This document shows, piece by piece, positions 30,852 through 40,920 of a stretch of DNA of 64,000 nt (positions within the stretch are counted from its first letter, which is position 1; the number at the start of each line of letters is the position of its first letter). The DNA comes from Comamonas terrae (GTDB taxonomy: Bacteria; Pseudomonadota; Gammaproteobacteria; Burkholderiales; Burkholderiaceae_C). The translations under genes and the position numbers were made by a program. Below the pieces are notes generated by a model. That model made no database searches and was not told the origin of the DNA. It worked only from the letters and a program-made list of their open reading frames with translations. The DNA is taken from positions 1 to 64,000 of the forward strand of contig NZ_BCNT01000012.1 of NCBI RefSeq assembly GCF_001544075.1. The letters are read 5' to 3'.

Positions 30852-32774
30852 TTGAACAATCAGTGGTTTTCAAAAATCGCCGTCTGGCTGGTCATCGCCA
30901 TGGTGCTGTTTACGGTGTTCAAACAGTTTGACACCCGCGGCACGGCTGGCGCGTCCCATGTCGGCTACTCAGAATTCCTGGAACAGGTGCGCAACAACCG
31001 TATCAAGAGCGCCACGATCCAGGAAAGTCCTGGCGGCACGGAAATCGTTGCCACGACCAGTGACGACCGCAAGGTGCGCACCACGGCCACCTATCTGGAC
31101 CGGGGCCTGGTGGGCGACCTGATCAGCTACAACGTCAAGTTCGACGTCAAGCCTCGCGAGGAAGGTTCCCTGCTCATGACGTTGCTCGTGAGCTGGGGTC
31201 CCATGCTGCTGCTGATCGGCGTGTGGATCTATTTCATGCGACAGATGCAAGGTGGCGGCAAGGGCGGCGCCTTCAGCTTCGGCAAGTCCAAGGCGCGCAT
31301 GCTCGACGAGAACAACAACACCGTCACGTTCGCCGACGTGGCCGGCTGCGACGAGGCCAAGGAAGAGGTCAAGGAAGTCGTGGACTTCCTGAAGGACCCC
31401 AACAAGTTCCAGAAGCTCGGCGGCCGCATTCCGCGCGGCCTGCTGCTGGTCGGCCCTCCGGGCACCGGCAAGACGCTGCTGGCCAAGTCCATCGCGGGCG
31501 AGGCCAAGGTGCCGTTCTTCTCGATCTCGGGTTCCGATTTCGTGGAAATGTTCGTCGGCGTGGGCGCGGCCCGCGTGCGCGACATGTTCGAGAACGCCAA
31601 GAAGAACGCGCCCTGCATCATCTTCATCGATGAAATCGACGCCGTGGGCCGCCAGCGCGGCGCGGGCCTGGGCGGCGGCAACGACGAGCGCGAGCAGACC
31701 TTGAACCAGATGCTGGTCGAGATGGACGGCTTCGAGACCAACCTCGGCGTGATCGTGGTGGCCGCGACCAACCGCCCCGACATCCTGGACGCGGCTTTGC
31801 TGCGCCCGGGCCGCTTCGACCGCCAGGTCTATGTGACGCTGCCCGACATCCGCGGCCGCGAGCAGATCCTGAACGTGCACATGCGCAAGATTCCCGTAGG
31901 CCAGGACGTGAACCCTGCCGTGATTGCACGCGGCACACCCGGCATGTCGGGTGCCGATCTGGCCAATCTCTGCAACGAGGCCGCGCTGATGGCTGCACGC
32001 CGCAATGCCCGCACCGTCGAGATGCAGGACTTCGAGAAGGCCAAGGACAAGATCATCATGGGCCCCGAGCGCAAGACCATGGTCATGCCCGAGGAGGAGC
32101 GCCGCAACACGGCCTACCACGAGGCCGGCCATGCGCTGATCGGCAAGCTGCTGCCCAAGTGCGATCCGGTGCACAAGGTCACCATCATCCCGCGCGGCCG
32201 CGCGCTGGGCGTGACCATGAGCCTGCCCGAGAAGGACCGCTATTCCTACGACAAGGAATACATGCTCAACCAGATCGCCATGCTCTTTGGCGGCCGCATC
32301 GCCGAGGAAGTGTTCATGAACCAGATGACCACTGGGGCGAGCAACGACTTCGAACGCGCAACGCAGATCGCGCGCGACATGGTGACGCGCTACGGCATGA
32401 CCGATGCGCTGGGCCCCATGGTCTATGCGGAGCAGGAGGGGGAGCCGTTCCTGGGCCGTTCCATGAGCAAGTCCAGCAACATCAGCGAAGAGACCATGCA
32501 GAAGGTCGATGCGGAGGTACGCCGCATCATCGACGAGCAATACCATCTGGCACGCAAGCTGATCGAGGACAACTCGGACAAGATGCACGCCATGGCCAAG
32601 GCCATGCTCGAATGGGAAACCATCGACGCCGAGCAGCTCGACGACATCATGGCCGGCAAGGAGCCTCGTCCGCCCAAGGACTGGGTGCCTCGCAATCCTC
32701 CTTCGTCGGGAGGCGGCAATTCTTCGGGTGGCACGCCCGCAGCCGGCGCGGAGCCTGCGCCCCGCACTGCCTGA
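30852..32774 (+). CDS. ftsH: ATP-dependent zinc metalloprotease FtsH
   Basis: FtsH is the inner-membrane AAA+ protease that degrades LpxC, sigma-32 and damaged membrane proteins; LpxC turnover links it to the lipid A genes nearby. The 640-residue protein starts at TTG 30852 (GGAG at 30842-30845). It has membrane segments at about 7-24 and 105-125, Walker A GPPGTGKT near 201-208, and Walker [12 protein letters not shown]. The second region of homology follows, and HEAGH near 422-426 binds zinc. A Gly/Ser/Pro-rich tail ends the protein. An earlier TTG at 30840 has no ribosome site. Confidence 0.97.
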   Translation: MNNQWFSKIAVWLVIAMVLFTVFKQFDTRGTAGASHVGYSEFLEQVRNNRIKSATIQESPGGTEIVATTSDDRKVRTTATYLDRGLVGDLISYNVKFDVKPREEGSLLMTLLVSWGPMLLLIGVWIYFMRQMQGGGKGGAFSFGKSKARMLDENNNTVTFADVAGCDEAKEEVKEVVDFLKDPNKFQKLGGRIPRGLLLVGPPGTGKTLLAKSIAGEAKVPFFSISGSDFVEMFVGVGAARVRDMFENAKKNAPCIIFIDEIDAVGRQRGAGLGGGNDEREQTLNQMLVEMDGFETNLGVIVVAATNRPDILDAALLRPGRFDRQVYVTLPDIRGREQILNVHMRKIPVGQDVNPAVIARGTPGMSGADLANLCNEAALMAARRNARTVEMQDFEKAKDKIIMGPERKTMVMPEEERRNTAYHEAGHALIGKLLPKCDPVHKVTIIPRGRALGVTMSLPEKDRYSYDKEYMLNQIAMLFGGRIAEEVFMNQMTTGASNDFERATQIARDMVTRYGMTDALGPMVYAEQEGEPFLGRSMSKSSNISEETMQKVDAEVRRIIDEQYHLARKLIEDNSDKMHAMAKAMLEWETIDAEQLDDIMAGKEPRPPKDWVPRNPPSSGGGNSSGGTPAAGAEPAPRTA

Positions 32775-32792
32775 CGCCTCCATCCAGAGTCA

Positions 32793-32822
32793 CAAAAGGT
32801 CCTGCGGGACCTTTTGTTTTTG
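32793..32822 (+). terminator. rho-independent terminator after ftsH
   Basis: CAAAAGGTCC (32793-32802) and GGACCTTTTG (32807-32816) make a ten-base-pair stem with a TGCG loop, followed by TTTTTGG. It separates ftsH from folP, so folP-glmM may have its own promoter or rely on read-through. Confidence 0.85.
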
Positions 32823-32908
32823 GCCCATGAAAGCATGGGCATGGCTTGCTGGAGCAGACCTGCGCAGCGGTTCTTCTCCCCTGGCCGGCAAGTCCCAAGG
32901 AGTTTCCT

Positions 32909-33760
32909 ATGTCGCCACAGTGGCAAACATCACGCTTTGTATTGAATCTGGACCAGCCTCTGGTCATGGGCATCGTCAACGTGACGCCCGACTCTTTTTC
33001 GGACGGCGGCAGGCATGCCGGGGTCTCGGGCGCCATGGCGCATGCCGAACGGCTGCTCGGCGAGGGTGCCGATATCCTCGACATCGGCGGCGAGTCGACC
33101 CGGCCCGGCTCGCCGGCCGTACCGCTGGAGGAGGAGCTGCAGCGCGTGCTGCCGGTGGTCCGGGAGGCGGTCAAGCTCGATGTGCCGGTTTCCATCGACA
33201 CCTACAAGCCCGAGGTCATGCGGGCCGTTCTGGACCTGGGCGCCGACATCATCAACGACATCTGGGCGCTGCGCCAGCCCGGTGCGCGCGAGGTGGTGCA
33301 GGCCCACGGCCGCTGCGGCATCTGCCTCATGCACATGCACCGTACGCCCCAGGACATGCATCTGGAACACATGCAAGGAGATGTGCTGTCCGAAGTCCGG
33401 GATTTTCTGCAGGCCGAAAGCCACAAGCTGCTGGCCGCCGGGGTGGATCGCCGGCGCATCGTCTGGGATTACGGCATCGGTTTCGGCAAAAGCCTGGCAC
33501 AAAATTTTGCGTTGCTTGCCGGCCAGCAAGAGTTGTTGGCACTAGACTTTCCGCTGCTGGCCGGCTGGTCCCGCAAGGGATCCCTGGGCCAGGTCAGCGG
33601 CCTTCCGGTGGATGAGCGCATGGTACCCAGCGTGGCAGCGGCCTTGCTGGCCGTGGAAAGAGGGGCCAGAGTGGTGCGCGTGCACGATGTGGCGCAAACT
33701 GTTGCAGCGCTTTCCGTGTGGAAGGCCATGCAGGAAAGCTCGGGCCATCGCGCTGTCTGA
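32909..33760 (+). CDS. folP: dihydropteroate synthase
   Basis: FolP joins p-aminobenzoate to dihydropterin pyrophosphate in folate synthesis and is the sulfonamide target. The 283-residue TIM-barrel protein has the pterin signatures [16 protein letters not shown] and [15 protein letters not shown]. It also has [18 protein letters not shown], and GFGKSLAQN near the C-terminal part. AAGGAG at 32897-32902 fixes the ATG at 32909. glmM follows after 46 bases, the usual order ftsH-folP-glmM. Confidence 0.97.
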   Translation: MSPQWQTSRFVLNLDQPLVMGIVNVTPDSFSDGGRHAGVSGAMAHAERLLGEGADILDIGGESTRPGSPAVPLEEELQRVLPVVREAVKLDVPVSIDTYKPEVMRAVLDLGADIINDIWALRQPGAREVVQAHGRCGICLMHMHRTPQDMHLEHMQGDVLSEVRDFLQAESHKLLAAGVDRRRIVWDYGIGFGKSLAQNFALLAGQQELLALDFPLLAGWSRKGSLGQVSGLPVDERMVPSVAAALLAVERGARVVRVHDVAQTVAALSVWKAMQESSGHRAV

Positions 33761-33806
33761 ACTGGCCGGGCAGCGTCCAACCATAAACAGAAGCAGGGAT
33801 AACAAC

Positions 33807-35150
33807 ATGGCGCGTCAATATTTCGGAACCGACGGTATTCGAGGCACTGTGGGCAAGTCGCCCATCACGCCGGATTTCGCCTTGCGCCTGGCGCATGCCG
33901 TGGGCAGGGTGCTGCGGCGCCAGGGACAGCAAGGGGAACGTCCTCTGGTGCTGATCGGCAAGGACACCCGCATCTCGGGCTACATGCTGGAGAGCGCGCT
34001 GGAGTCGGGCTTCAACTCCGCAGGCGTGGATGTCATGCTGCTGGGGCCGCTGCCCACGCCCGGCGTGGCCTACCTGACACGTGCGCAAAGGGCGAGCCTG
34101 GGCGTGGTGATCAGCGCCAGCCACAACCCGTTTTATGACAACGGCATCAAGTTCTTCAGCGCCAACGGCAGCAAGCTGCCCGATGCCTGGGAGGAAGAGG
34201 TCGAGCAGGTTCTGCTGGAGGCTCCCGAGTGGGTGGATTCCGCGGCGCTGGGCAAGGCGCGCCGGCTCACCGATGCAGCAGGCCGCTATATCGAATTCTG
34301 CAAGAGCACGTTCGACCATTCGCTGTCGCTGCGCGGCCTGCGCATTGTGGTGGACGCTGCGCACGGCGCTGCCTATCAGATTGCGCCCAAGGTATTCCAT
34401 GAGCTGGGCGCCGAGGTGATCGCGATCGGTTGCTCGCCCGACGGTCTCAACATCAACGAGGGCGTGGGGGCCACCCATCCCGAGGCCCTGGTCATGGCAG
34501 TGCGTGCCAACAAGGCCCATTTCGGCGTCGCGCTCGACGGCGATGCCGACCGGCTGCAGCTGGTCGACGAGCAGGGGCGCCTGTTCAACGGCGACGAGCT
34601 GCTGTACCTGATGGCTGCAGACCGCCTGGCGCGTGGCGAGGCGGTACCGGGCGTGGCCGGCACGCTGATGACCAACATGGCCGTGGAACAGGCACTGAAA
34701 GCCCAGGGCGTGGGCTTTGTGCGCGCCAAGGTGGGCGACCGCTATGTGCTGGAAGAGCTGCAGCGCAACGGATGGCAGCTCGGCGGCGAAAGCTCGGGCC
34801 ATTTGCTGGCCCTGGACAAGCACACCACGGGCGACGGCCTGGTCAGCGCCCTGCAGGTGCTGCAGGCCTGCGTGCGCTCGGGCAAGACAGTGGCCCAGTG
34901 GCTGTCGGAGGTCACGCTGTTTCCGCAGGTCATGGTCAACGTGCGCCTGCAGCCGGGGCAGGACTGGAAGAGCAACCGCCTGCTGGCGGCCGAGCAGGAA
35001 ACCGTGCAGAAGCAATTGGGCAGTGCGGGTCGCCTGCTGATCCGGCCCAGCGGCACGGAGCCCTTGCTGCGCGTCATGGTCGAAGCGCGCGACGAGCGCC
35101 TGGCCAGCGAATGCGTGCAGCGGCTGGTGCAGGCGGCCAAGGCGGCTTGA
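33807..35150 (+). CDS. glmM: phosphoglucosamine mutase
   Basis: GlmM interconverts glucosamine 6-phosphate and 1-phosphate, supplying UDP-GlcNAc for peptidoglycan and for LpxA. The 447-residue protein begins with [11 protein letters not shown]. The phosphoserine loop [14 protein letters not shown] has its Ser near residue 103, and the metal loop is [19 protein letters not shown] binds the sugar and [14 protein letters not shown] the phosphate. The start at 33807 is set by the conserved N-terminus; earlier in-frame codons overlap folP. Confidence 0.97.
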   Translation: MARQYFGTDGIRGTVGKSPITPDFALRLAHAVGRVLRRQGQQGERPLVLIGKDTRISGYMLESALESGFNSAGVDVMLLGPLPTPGVAYLTRAQRASLGVVISASHNPFYDNGIKFFSANGSKLPDAWEEEVEQVLLEAPEWVDSAALGKARRLTDAAGRYIEFCKSTFDHSLSLRGLRIVVDAAHGAAYQIAPKVFHELGAEVIAIGCSPDGLNINEGVGATHPEALVMAVRANKAHFGVALDGDADRLQLVDEQGRLFNGDELLYLMAADRLARGEAVPGVAGTLMTNMAVEQALKAQGVGFVRAKVGDRYVLEELQRNGWQLGGESSGHLLALDKHTTGDGLVSALQVLQACVRSGKTVAQWLSEVTLFPQVMVNVRLQPGQDWKSNRLLAAEQETVQKQLGSAGRLLIRPSGTEPLLRVMVEARDERLASECVQRLVQAAKAA

Positions 35151-35165
35151 CGGAACTCCGGTTGC

Positions 35166-35204
35166 AAGGGGCGTGAAAGCTTGGCTTTCGCGCCCCTTTT
35201 TGTT
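35166..35204 (+). terminator. rho-independent terminator after glmM
   Basis: AAGGGGCGTGAAAGC (35166-35180) pairs with GCTTTCGCGCCCCTT around a short loop, with one G-T pair, and is followed by a T-rich stretch (TTTGTTT). Confidence 0.85.
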
Positions 35205-35280
35205 TATGTCAGAAAAGCTGCCAGAACGGCTGGCATGCCTTGGAGTCTTCTTGTGGGATGTCGTCCTGCATTTGCTTTTC

Positions 35281-35330
35281 GTCATATGAAAGTCATATAA
35301 ATGTCACAAATCGCGGGCAGACTGTCATAA
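35281..35330 (+). promoter_or_regulatory. Pho-box array upstream of ppk1
   Basis: GTCATAT at 35281, GTCATAT at 35292 and GTCACAA at 35303 are repeated at exactly 11-bp steps. TGTCATA at 35323 (GTCATA at 35325) keeps the same phase after one missing unit. PhoB binds direct repeats of TGTCA with an 11-bp period, so this is a strong candidate PhoB operator for ppk1. Confidence 0.8.
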
Positions 35331-35401
35331 AGCTCCATGGAGTGCTCTTCGGGCTCTGCAGGCCCTTTGCTGACATGCCTCAATCCCTGCCGGAGGAAGC
35401 A

Positions 35402-37684
35402 GTGACCGCGTCGCTGCCGAATAACCAGAATTCTCTTGTCCTGTCTGTTCCCTTTTCCGCATCCGGGCTCGGTCCGAGCGCTGAAATCCCGGTAATCTCT
35501 GCCCTGCAGCAGGATGGCCTGCTGCAGGGCCCGCTGCCGGCGACGGCCGTGGAAATGCAAGAGTCTGCACCGAGGGAAGCCTTCTTGCCCAAACCTTCTG
35601 TCCAAACCGTGGCCGCGGAGCCGGTGGCGGCGCTCCAGGCGCTGCCGCAGTTCCTGGACCGGGACCAGAGCATCCTGGCCTTCAACGAGCGTGTGCTGAA
35701 CTGGGCGGAGCGGGAAGACGTGCCCTTGCTGGAGCGCCTGCGCTATCTGTGCATCGTCTCTTCGAACCTGGACGAGTGGTTCGAGGTGCGTTGCGCGGCC
35801 CATGTATCCGCCGCCAAGGCAGGCGACGAAACCGGGCCGTATACGCGCACCAGCTTCGAGCGGCTGATGGCCAGGGCGCATGAGCTGGTGGCGCGCCAGT
35901 ACCAGCTCTACAACCAGTCCATCATCCCGGCGTTTGCCGGCCATTCCATCCGGCTGGTCTCGCATGGCGAACGCAGTGCGGTGCAGCGCAAATGGGTGCG
36001 CGATTACTTTCTGCGCGAAGTCCAGCCGTTGCTGGTGCCGGTGGGCCTGGATCCTTCCCACCCGTTTCCGCAGGTGGCCAACAAGGCGCTCAACTTCATC
36101 GTGCGCCTCAATGGCGTCGATGCCTTCGGACGCTCCAACGAGGTGGCCATCGTCAAGGTGCCGCGCGCATTGCCACGGCTGATCCGGCTGCCGGAAAAGA
36201 TTTCGGGCAGGCAGCGCCTGTTCGTCAGCATCTCCAGCGTGGTGCGGGCACATCTGGCCGAACTGTTTCCGGGCCGCGAAGTGGCCGAGTTCTCGCAGTT
36301 CCGCGTGACGCGCCATTCCGACCTGGCCGTGGACGAGGAGGATGTCAGCGATCTGCGCATGGCTCTGCGCCAGGGGCTGCACCACCGCCACTATGGCCAG
36401 GCGGTGCGGCTCGAGGTGTCCTCGTCCTGCTCGCCCATGCTCTCCAGCCTGCTGCTGGAGCAGTACGGGCTGCCCGAGCAGGCGCTGTTCCGCGTCAAGG
36501 GGCCGGTCAATCTGGTGCGCCAGATGCAGCTGGTGGATCTGGTCGACGATCCGGCCCTGCTGTTTCCCAAGTGGAAGCCCGCCTGGCCCAAGCAGCTGTA
36601 TCCGGGGCGCTCGATCATGGCGCAGATGCGCAAGAACGACATCCTGATCCACCAGCCCTTCGAGAGCTTCGACAGCGTGCTGGAGCTGCTGCGCGAGGCG
36701 GTCAACGATCCCGAGGTGCTGGCCATCAAGCAGACCATTTACCGCACCGGCTCGGACTCCGAGATCATGCGCCTGCTGGCCGAGGCCGTGAGCCGCGGCA
36801 AGGAAGTGCTGGCCGTGCTGGAACTCAAGGCGCGCTTCGACGAGGAAGCCAACATCAACTGGGCCGAGCAGCTGGAATCTCTGGGTGTGCAGGTGGTGTA
36901 CGGCGTGGTGGGCTTGAAGACCCATGCCAAGATGCTGCTGATCACGCGGCGCGAAAAGCGCACCGGCCACCTCAAGCGCTATGCGCACCTGTCCACGGGC
37001 AATTACAACCTGCGCAGCGCGCGGCTGTACACGGACATCAGCCAGCTGACCTGCGATGCGCAGATCACGGCGGACATGGATGCGGTGTTCCGCCATCTCT
37101 CCAGCCACAACAAGATGCCCGAACTGCAGCGCCTGGTCATGGCGCCGTTCCATCTGCAAAGCCGCATGCTGCAGCTGATTGCCAAGGTCGCCGAGGCCGC
37201 GGCACGTGGCGAGCATGCGCGCATCGTGCTCAAGATGAACGCGCTGACCGACGAATTGCTGATCACGGCGCTGATGGAGGCCGGGCGCAAGGGCGTGCGC
37301 ATCGACCTCATCGTGCGCGGCGCCTGCATGCTGCCGGCGCAGCGCCCGGGCTGGACGGACAACATCCGCGTGCGCTCCATCATCGGGCGCTTTCTCGAGC
37401 ATTCGCGCGTGTTCTATTTCTCCTGGGGCGAGCACGAGGAGCTGTTCCTGTCCAGCGCGGACTGGATGAACCGCAACATGCTGCGCCGCGTGGAGCTGGC
37501 CTGGCCGGTGCAGGACAAGGTGCTGCGCCAGCGTGTCATCGATGAATGCCTGGTGGCCTATCTGCATGACGACCGCGATGCCTGGACGCTGACCGCCGCC
37601 GGCACCTACCAGAAGCCCGCGCGCCCGACCGAAGGGCAGGGCGCACAGATGGCCCTGATGGAGCGCTACGGTGCCGCAGCCTGA
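35402..37684 (+). CDS. ppk1: polyphosphate kinase 1
   Basis: PPK1 polymerises the terminal phosphate of ATP into polyphosphate. From the GTG at 35402 (GGAGG at 35391-35395) the protein has 760 residues. The first 80 or so are low-complexity and unlike the family. The PPK N domain starts at FLDRDQSILAFNERVLNWAERED. The head domain and two phospholipase-D-like C domains follow, with the phosphorylated histidine in YGVVGLKTHAKMLL near residue 507 and HLSTGNYN nearby. It is convergent with ppx and preceded by a Pho-box array. A start near 35555 would remove most of the extension but lacks a ribosome site. Confidence 0.95.
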   Translation: MTASLPNNQNSLVLSVPFSASGLGPSAEIPVISALQQDGLLQGPLPATAVEMQESAPREAFLPKPSVQTVAAEPVAALQALPQFLDRDQSILAFNERVLNWAEREDVPLLERLRYLCIVSSNLDEWFEVRCAAHVSAAKAGDETGPYTRTSFERLMARAHELVARQYQLYNQSIIPAFAGHSIRLVSHGERSAVQRKWVRDYFLREVQPLLVPVGLDPSHPFPQVANKALNFIVRLNGVDAFGRSNEVAIVKVPRALPRLIRLPEKISGRQRLFVSISSVVRAHLAELFPGREVAEFSQFRVTRHSDLAVDEEDVSDLRMALRQGLHHRHYGQAVRLEVSSSCSPMLSSLLLEQYGLPEQALFRVKGPVNLVRQMQLVDLVDDPALLFPKWKPAWPKQLYPGRSIMAQMRKNDILIHQPFESFDSVLELLREAVNDPEVLAIKQTIYRTGSDSEIMRLLAEAVSRGKEVLAVLELKARFDEEANINWAEQLESLGVQVVYGVVGLKTHAKMLLITRREKRTGHLKRYAHLSTGNYNLRSARLYTDISQLTCDAQITADMDAVFRHLSSHNKMPELQRLVMAPFHLQSRMLQLIAKVAEAAARGEHARIVLKMNALTDELLITALMEAGRKGVRIDLIVRGACMLPAQRPGWTDNIRVRSIIGRFLEHSRVFYFSWGEHEELFLSSADWMNRNMLRRVELAWPVQDKVLRQRVIDECLVAYLHDDRDAWTLTAAGTYQKPARPTEGQGAQMALMERYGAAA

Positions 37685-37782
37685 AACTGGCGCTGGTGCT
37701 ATTGAAAAAGAGGCGGCTGGCGCTTGTCGTATGGAGAATTTACAAAGAATTCATTGGTAAAACATTGTCTGAGTGGCGCACA

Positions 37783-37803
37783 CAGCTATCATTTTTGATA
37801 GCT
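37783..37803. repeat. AGCTATCA palindrome, relative of the dispersed repeat
   Basis: AGCTATCA (37784-37791) and TGATAGCT (37796-37803) form an eight-base-pair palindrome with a four-T loop. The left arm equals the right half of the dispersed repeat seen at 4731-4738. It lies between ppk1 and the shared terminator. Confidence 0.5.
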
Positions 37804-37813
37804 CTTTCGATGG

Positions 37814-37839
37814 GAAAAAGGGGCTTGTGCCCCTTTTTC
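37814..37839. terminator. bidirectional terminator between ppk1 and ppx
   Basis: GAAAAAGGGGC (37814-37824) and GCCCCTTTTTC (37829-37839) form a perfect 11-bp stem with a TTGT loop. A and T runs on either side serve both converging genes. Confidence 0.88.
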
Positions 37840-37854
37840 TTCGTCTGCCCATTC

Positions 37855-39336
37855 TCAGCGCAGCTGCAGCCTGAGGCTCCAGGGTGTCTTGCTCCAGGCG
37901 GCGGCTTCCAGTTCCAGCAGGCGCGCCGACTGCGGGTAGGCGCGGGACCAGCCTTCCGGCGTGCTCAGGCGGCATTCGGCGCCGCTGCGCTCCAGCGCAA
38001 TGCCTTGCAGCTGCGGATCGCGCCGCGCATGGCACAGCTGCACGGCCAGGCGCAGGGCCATCAGCGGCAGGGCCAGCCCCGGCTCCTCGATGAAAGCCTC
38101 CAGCTTGCGCAGCTTGCCCTGATGGCCCAGCACCAGCTGGCTGATGCGCTGGCGCAGCGTGGGCTCCCAGGTGGCGAGGCTGCAATGCTCGGTGATATAG
38201 GCGCCATGGCGGTGGTAGTCGCCCAGCGCGATGCGCATGCCTACCTCGTGCAGCAGCGCGGCCGTATGCAGTGCGCGGGCGGCGTCGTCGCCCACCTCGG
38301 CGGGGCGGATGCCGCGCCACAGTTCGCCGGCAATGCGGCTCACGCGCTCGGCCTGGGCGCGGTCCACGCCGAAGTCCTGCTGCAGGGCCAGCACTTCGGC
38401 GGCTTCCTTGTCGGCGGGCGGCTCATGGTCGAGCAGATCGTACAAAGCGCCCTGGCGCAGCGCGCCCTGGGCCACTTCCAGCTCCGCGATTTCCAGCAGC
38501 TCCATCACCGCCAGCATCACGCTGATGCCGCCGGCCACCACGGGGCGGCGGTCCTCCTTGAGGCCGGGCAGGCGCAGCCTGTCGACATGGCCGGCGTCCA
38601 GCAGCTGCTCGTACAGCCGGCGCAGCTTGGCCGGGGTGATGATGCGGCCGTCCAGGCCCTGTGCCGTCAGTGCGTCGGCCACGGCATTGGCCGTGCCCGA
38701 GGAGGCATAGGCGCAATCCCAGGCCGTGCCGGGATAGGCTTCACGGGCCGGGGCCAGCCGCTGCTTGGCGGCGCTGATGGCTGCCGCGAAGCCCGATTTG
38801 CCGAGCACGCCGTCGCCGAAGAACTGGGCGCTCCACGAGACGCTGCCCAGGGGGAACGAGGCTACCTGCAGCGCCTGCGACTGTTGGCCGATGATGACTT
38901 CGGTGGAGCGGCCGCCGATGTCCACGACCAGGCGGCGCTGCTGGCTGGGCGTGAGGGAGCTGGACACCCCGCGGTAGATCAGGCGCGCTTCCTCCTCGCC
39001 GGAGATGACTTCGATGGGAAAGCCCAGCAGCTTGCTGCCGCGCTCCACGAACTCCGCGCGGTTGCGGGCTTCGCGCAGCGTCTGCGTGGCCACGGCGCGC
39101 ACCTGGCTGCCGGCGAAGCCCGTCAGGCGCTCGCCGAAGCGCGCCAGGCAGGCCCAGCCGCGCTCCATGGCCTCGCGGGTCAGCTCCTGCCTGGCATTGA
39201 GGCCGTTGCCCTGGCGGACGGTTTCTTTGAGATATTCCACGCGCTCGATGCGCTGGTGGGAGCCGATGCGGCCGATTTCCAGGCGAAAGCTGTTGGAGCC
39301 CAGATCTACGGCGGCGAGCAGGGATTCAGGAACCAT
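37855..39336 (-). CDS. ppx: exopolyphosphatase / pppGpp phosphohydrolase family
   Basis: Ppx releases phosphate from the ends of polyphosphate and so opposes ppk1. The 493-residue protein from the ATG at 39336 has the ASKHA-fold phosphate motifs LLAAVDLGSNSFRLEIG, VRAVATQTLREARN, ISGEEEARLIYRG, and VVDIGGRSTEVIIG. A C-terminal HD-like helical domain includes HTAALLHEVGM. It faces ppk1 and is divergent from pstS, with a 460-base gap. Family members may instead prefer pppGpp (GppA), which sequence alone does not settle. Confidence 0.92.
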   Translation of the reverse strand: MVPESLLAAVDLGSNSFRLEIGRIGSHQRIERVEYLKETVRQGNGLNARQELTREAMERGWACLARFGERLTGFAGSQVRAVATQTLREARNRAEFVERGSKLLGFPIEVISGEEEARLIYRGVSSSLTPSQQRRLVVDIGGRSTEVIIGQQSQALQVASFPLGSVSWSAQFFGDGVLGKSGFAAAISAAKQRLAPAREAYPGTAWDCAYASSGTANAVADALTAQGLDGRIITPAKLRRLYEQLLDAGHVDRLRLPGLKEDRRPVVAGGISVMLAVMELLEIAELEVAQGALRQGALYDLLDHEPPADKEAAEVLALQQDFGVDRAQAERVSRIAGELWRGIRPAEVGDDAARALHTAALLHEVGMRIALGDYHRHGAYITEHCSLATWEPTLRQRISQLVLGHQGKLRKLEAFIEEPGLALPLMALRLAVQLCHARRDPQLQGIALERSGAECRLSTPEGWSRAYPQSARLLELEAAAWSKTPWSLRLQLR

Positions 39337-39723
39337 GGTCCAAGCCAATCAAAGCAGGTTTTCTATTGTTGTGTATGTGCAAGCCGTTCGTCAGGCCATC
39401 CAGGGTGATCCGGGCAGACGGCTGCTGCGGTGGCGGCTTGCATGGGCTGGCAAATATGCGGCATGGGGGCTGTGGCATGTGCGGGCCTTCTGAAACAACC
39501 CTGGCCGCCCAGGGCATTTGGGTACCCGGCCAGCGTACCACCCGGGCGCGCCCACGAGGCAAGCCAGTCTGAGAAGCGGATGTGACAGCCGTGTGACGGC
39601 GCGTCCTGTCGATGTCAAAAAGGCGGCTTGTATAGGCCTGGCGACGCATGCAAGCGGCGTCCGGCACGGCCGTGGAACCGCACGGCCAGCGCAAACAGCA
39701 AAAAATGACAGCTGCCATTTTCA
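39337..39723. other. upstream part of the ppx-pstS gap, no gene seen
   Basis: This part of the 460-base intergenic region holds several scattered TGTGAC or GTCA words (39579-39620), including TGTGACAGCCGTGTGACGG. These could be further weak PhoB half-sites but lack the 11-bp phase of the main box. I see no coding frame with a ribosome site and no hairpin with a T run. Confidence 0.4.
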
Positions 39724-39757
39724 TGTCACAACGCTGTCATAAATCATTTTTACAGTC
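39724..39757 (+). promoter_or_regulatory. Pho box and -10 of the pstS promoter
   Basis: TGTCACA at 39724-39730 and TGTCATA at 39735-39741 are direct repeats 11 bp apart, close to the classical Pho-box form. TACAGT at 39751-39756 is a reasonable -10 ten bases after the second repeat, as in PhoB-activated promoters that lack a -35. pstS starts 40 bases on. Confidence 0.82.
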
Positions 39758-39796
39758 CAGCCATCGAATCTTTCAACCCTAAGAGGTCTGTTCATC

Positions 39797-40837
39797 ATGA
39801 AGTTGTCCTTGATTCATGTTCTGGTGGCTGGTGCATTGTCTGCTGGAGGCCTGAGCCAGGCATGGGCCCAGCAGGAGGCCACGGGCGCCGGCGCGAGCTT
39901 CCCGGCTCCGCTGTACTCCAAGTGGGCTGCCGATTATCACAAGGCCACCGGCGTCAAGATCAATTACCAGTCCGTGGGTTCCAGCGCCGGCATCAAGCAG
40001 ATCGATGCCAAGACCGTGGACTTCGGTGCTTCCGATGCGCCGCTGAAGGATGACGAACTGCAGAAGAAGGGTCTGGTGCAGTTCCCCACCGTGATCGGCG
40101 GCATCGTGCCCGTGGTCAACATCAAGGGCATCGCTCCCGGCCAGCTCAAGCTCAGCGGCCATGTGCTGGGCGACATCTACCTGGGCAAGATCACCAAGTG
40201 GAACGATCCCGCCATCACCGCGCTCAACCCCGGCGTGAACCTGCCTGACGCCCCCATTGCTCCCGTGCGCCGCGCCGACGGCTCGGGCACCACCTTCGGC
40301 TTCACCAACTACCTGTCCAAGGTCAATGCCGAATGGAAGGACAAGGTCGGCGAAGGCACGGCCGTGAACTGGCCCACCGGCGCGGGCGGCAAGGGCAACG
40401 AGGGCGTGGCCGCCTTCGTGGGCCGCCTGCCTAACTCCATCGGCTATGTGGAATACGCCTATGTGAAGCAGAACAAGCTGACCTACACCCAGTTGCAGAA
40501 CAAGGACGGCAACTTCGTTTCTCCCGACGACGATGCCTTCAAGGCCGCCGCCGCCGGCGCCGACTGGAACAAGAGCTTCTACCAGATCCTGACCAACCAG
40601 CCCGGCAAGGCTTCCTGGCCCATCACCAGCGCCACCTTCATCCTGATGCACAAGAATCAGGAAAAGCCCGCCCAGGCCGCGGCTTCGCTGAAGTTCTTTG
40701 AATGGGCCTACAAGTCCGGCGACAAGACCGCTGCAGACCTGGACTACGTGCCCATGCCTGAAGCCGTCAAGAACGTGATCTACAAGTCCTGGAACGAAAT
40801 CAAGGACAGCTCGGGCAAGACCATCGCCCTGCAGTAA
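39797..40837 (+). CDS. pstS: phosphate ABC transporter substrate-binding protein PstS
   Basis: PstS binds phosphate in the periplasm and delivers it to PstCAB. The 346-residue protein has a signal peptide with cleavage likely after LSQAWA. The binding-site motifs are [36 protein letters not shown], and [17 protein letters not shown]. No lipobox is present, so it is soluble periplasmic. It is first in the pst-pho block and sits behind a Pho box. A 13-bp hairpin separates it from pstC. Confidence 0.97.
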   Translation: MKLSLIHVLVAGALSAGGLSQAWAQQEATGAGASFPAPLYSKWAADYHKATGVKINYQSVGSSAGIKQIDAKTVDFGASDAPLKDDELQKKGLVQFPTVIGGIVPVVNIKGIAPGQLKLSGHVLGDIYLGKITKWNDPAITALNPGVNLPDAPIAPVRRADGSGTTFGFTNYLSKVNAEWKDKVGEGTAVNWPTGAGGKGNEGVAAFVGRLPNSIGYVEYAYVKQNKLTYTQLQNKDGNFVSPDDDAFKAAAAGADWNKSFYQILTNQPGKASWPITSATFILMHKNQEKPAQAAASLKFFEWAYKSGDKTAADLDYVPMPEAVKNVIYKSWNEIKDSSGKTIALQ

Positions 40838-40844
40838 TCTTTGA

Positions 40845-40875
40845 AACAGGTGCGCCGCCAGCCGGCGCACCTGTT
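40845..40875 (+). other. pstS-pstC intercistronic hairpin
   Basis: AACAGGTGCGCCG (40845-40857) pairs perfectly with CGGCGCACCTGTT (40863-40875). The bases after it are TAAAAAGC-like with no T run. It looks like an mRNA-stabilising or processing hairpin that lets pstS accumulate above pstCAB, not a full terminator. Confidence 0.65.
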
Positions 40876-40920
40876 AAAAAGCTTGCCAAGCCTTCAACTG
40901 TTGTGAAAAAGGCGCTGAAC

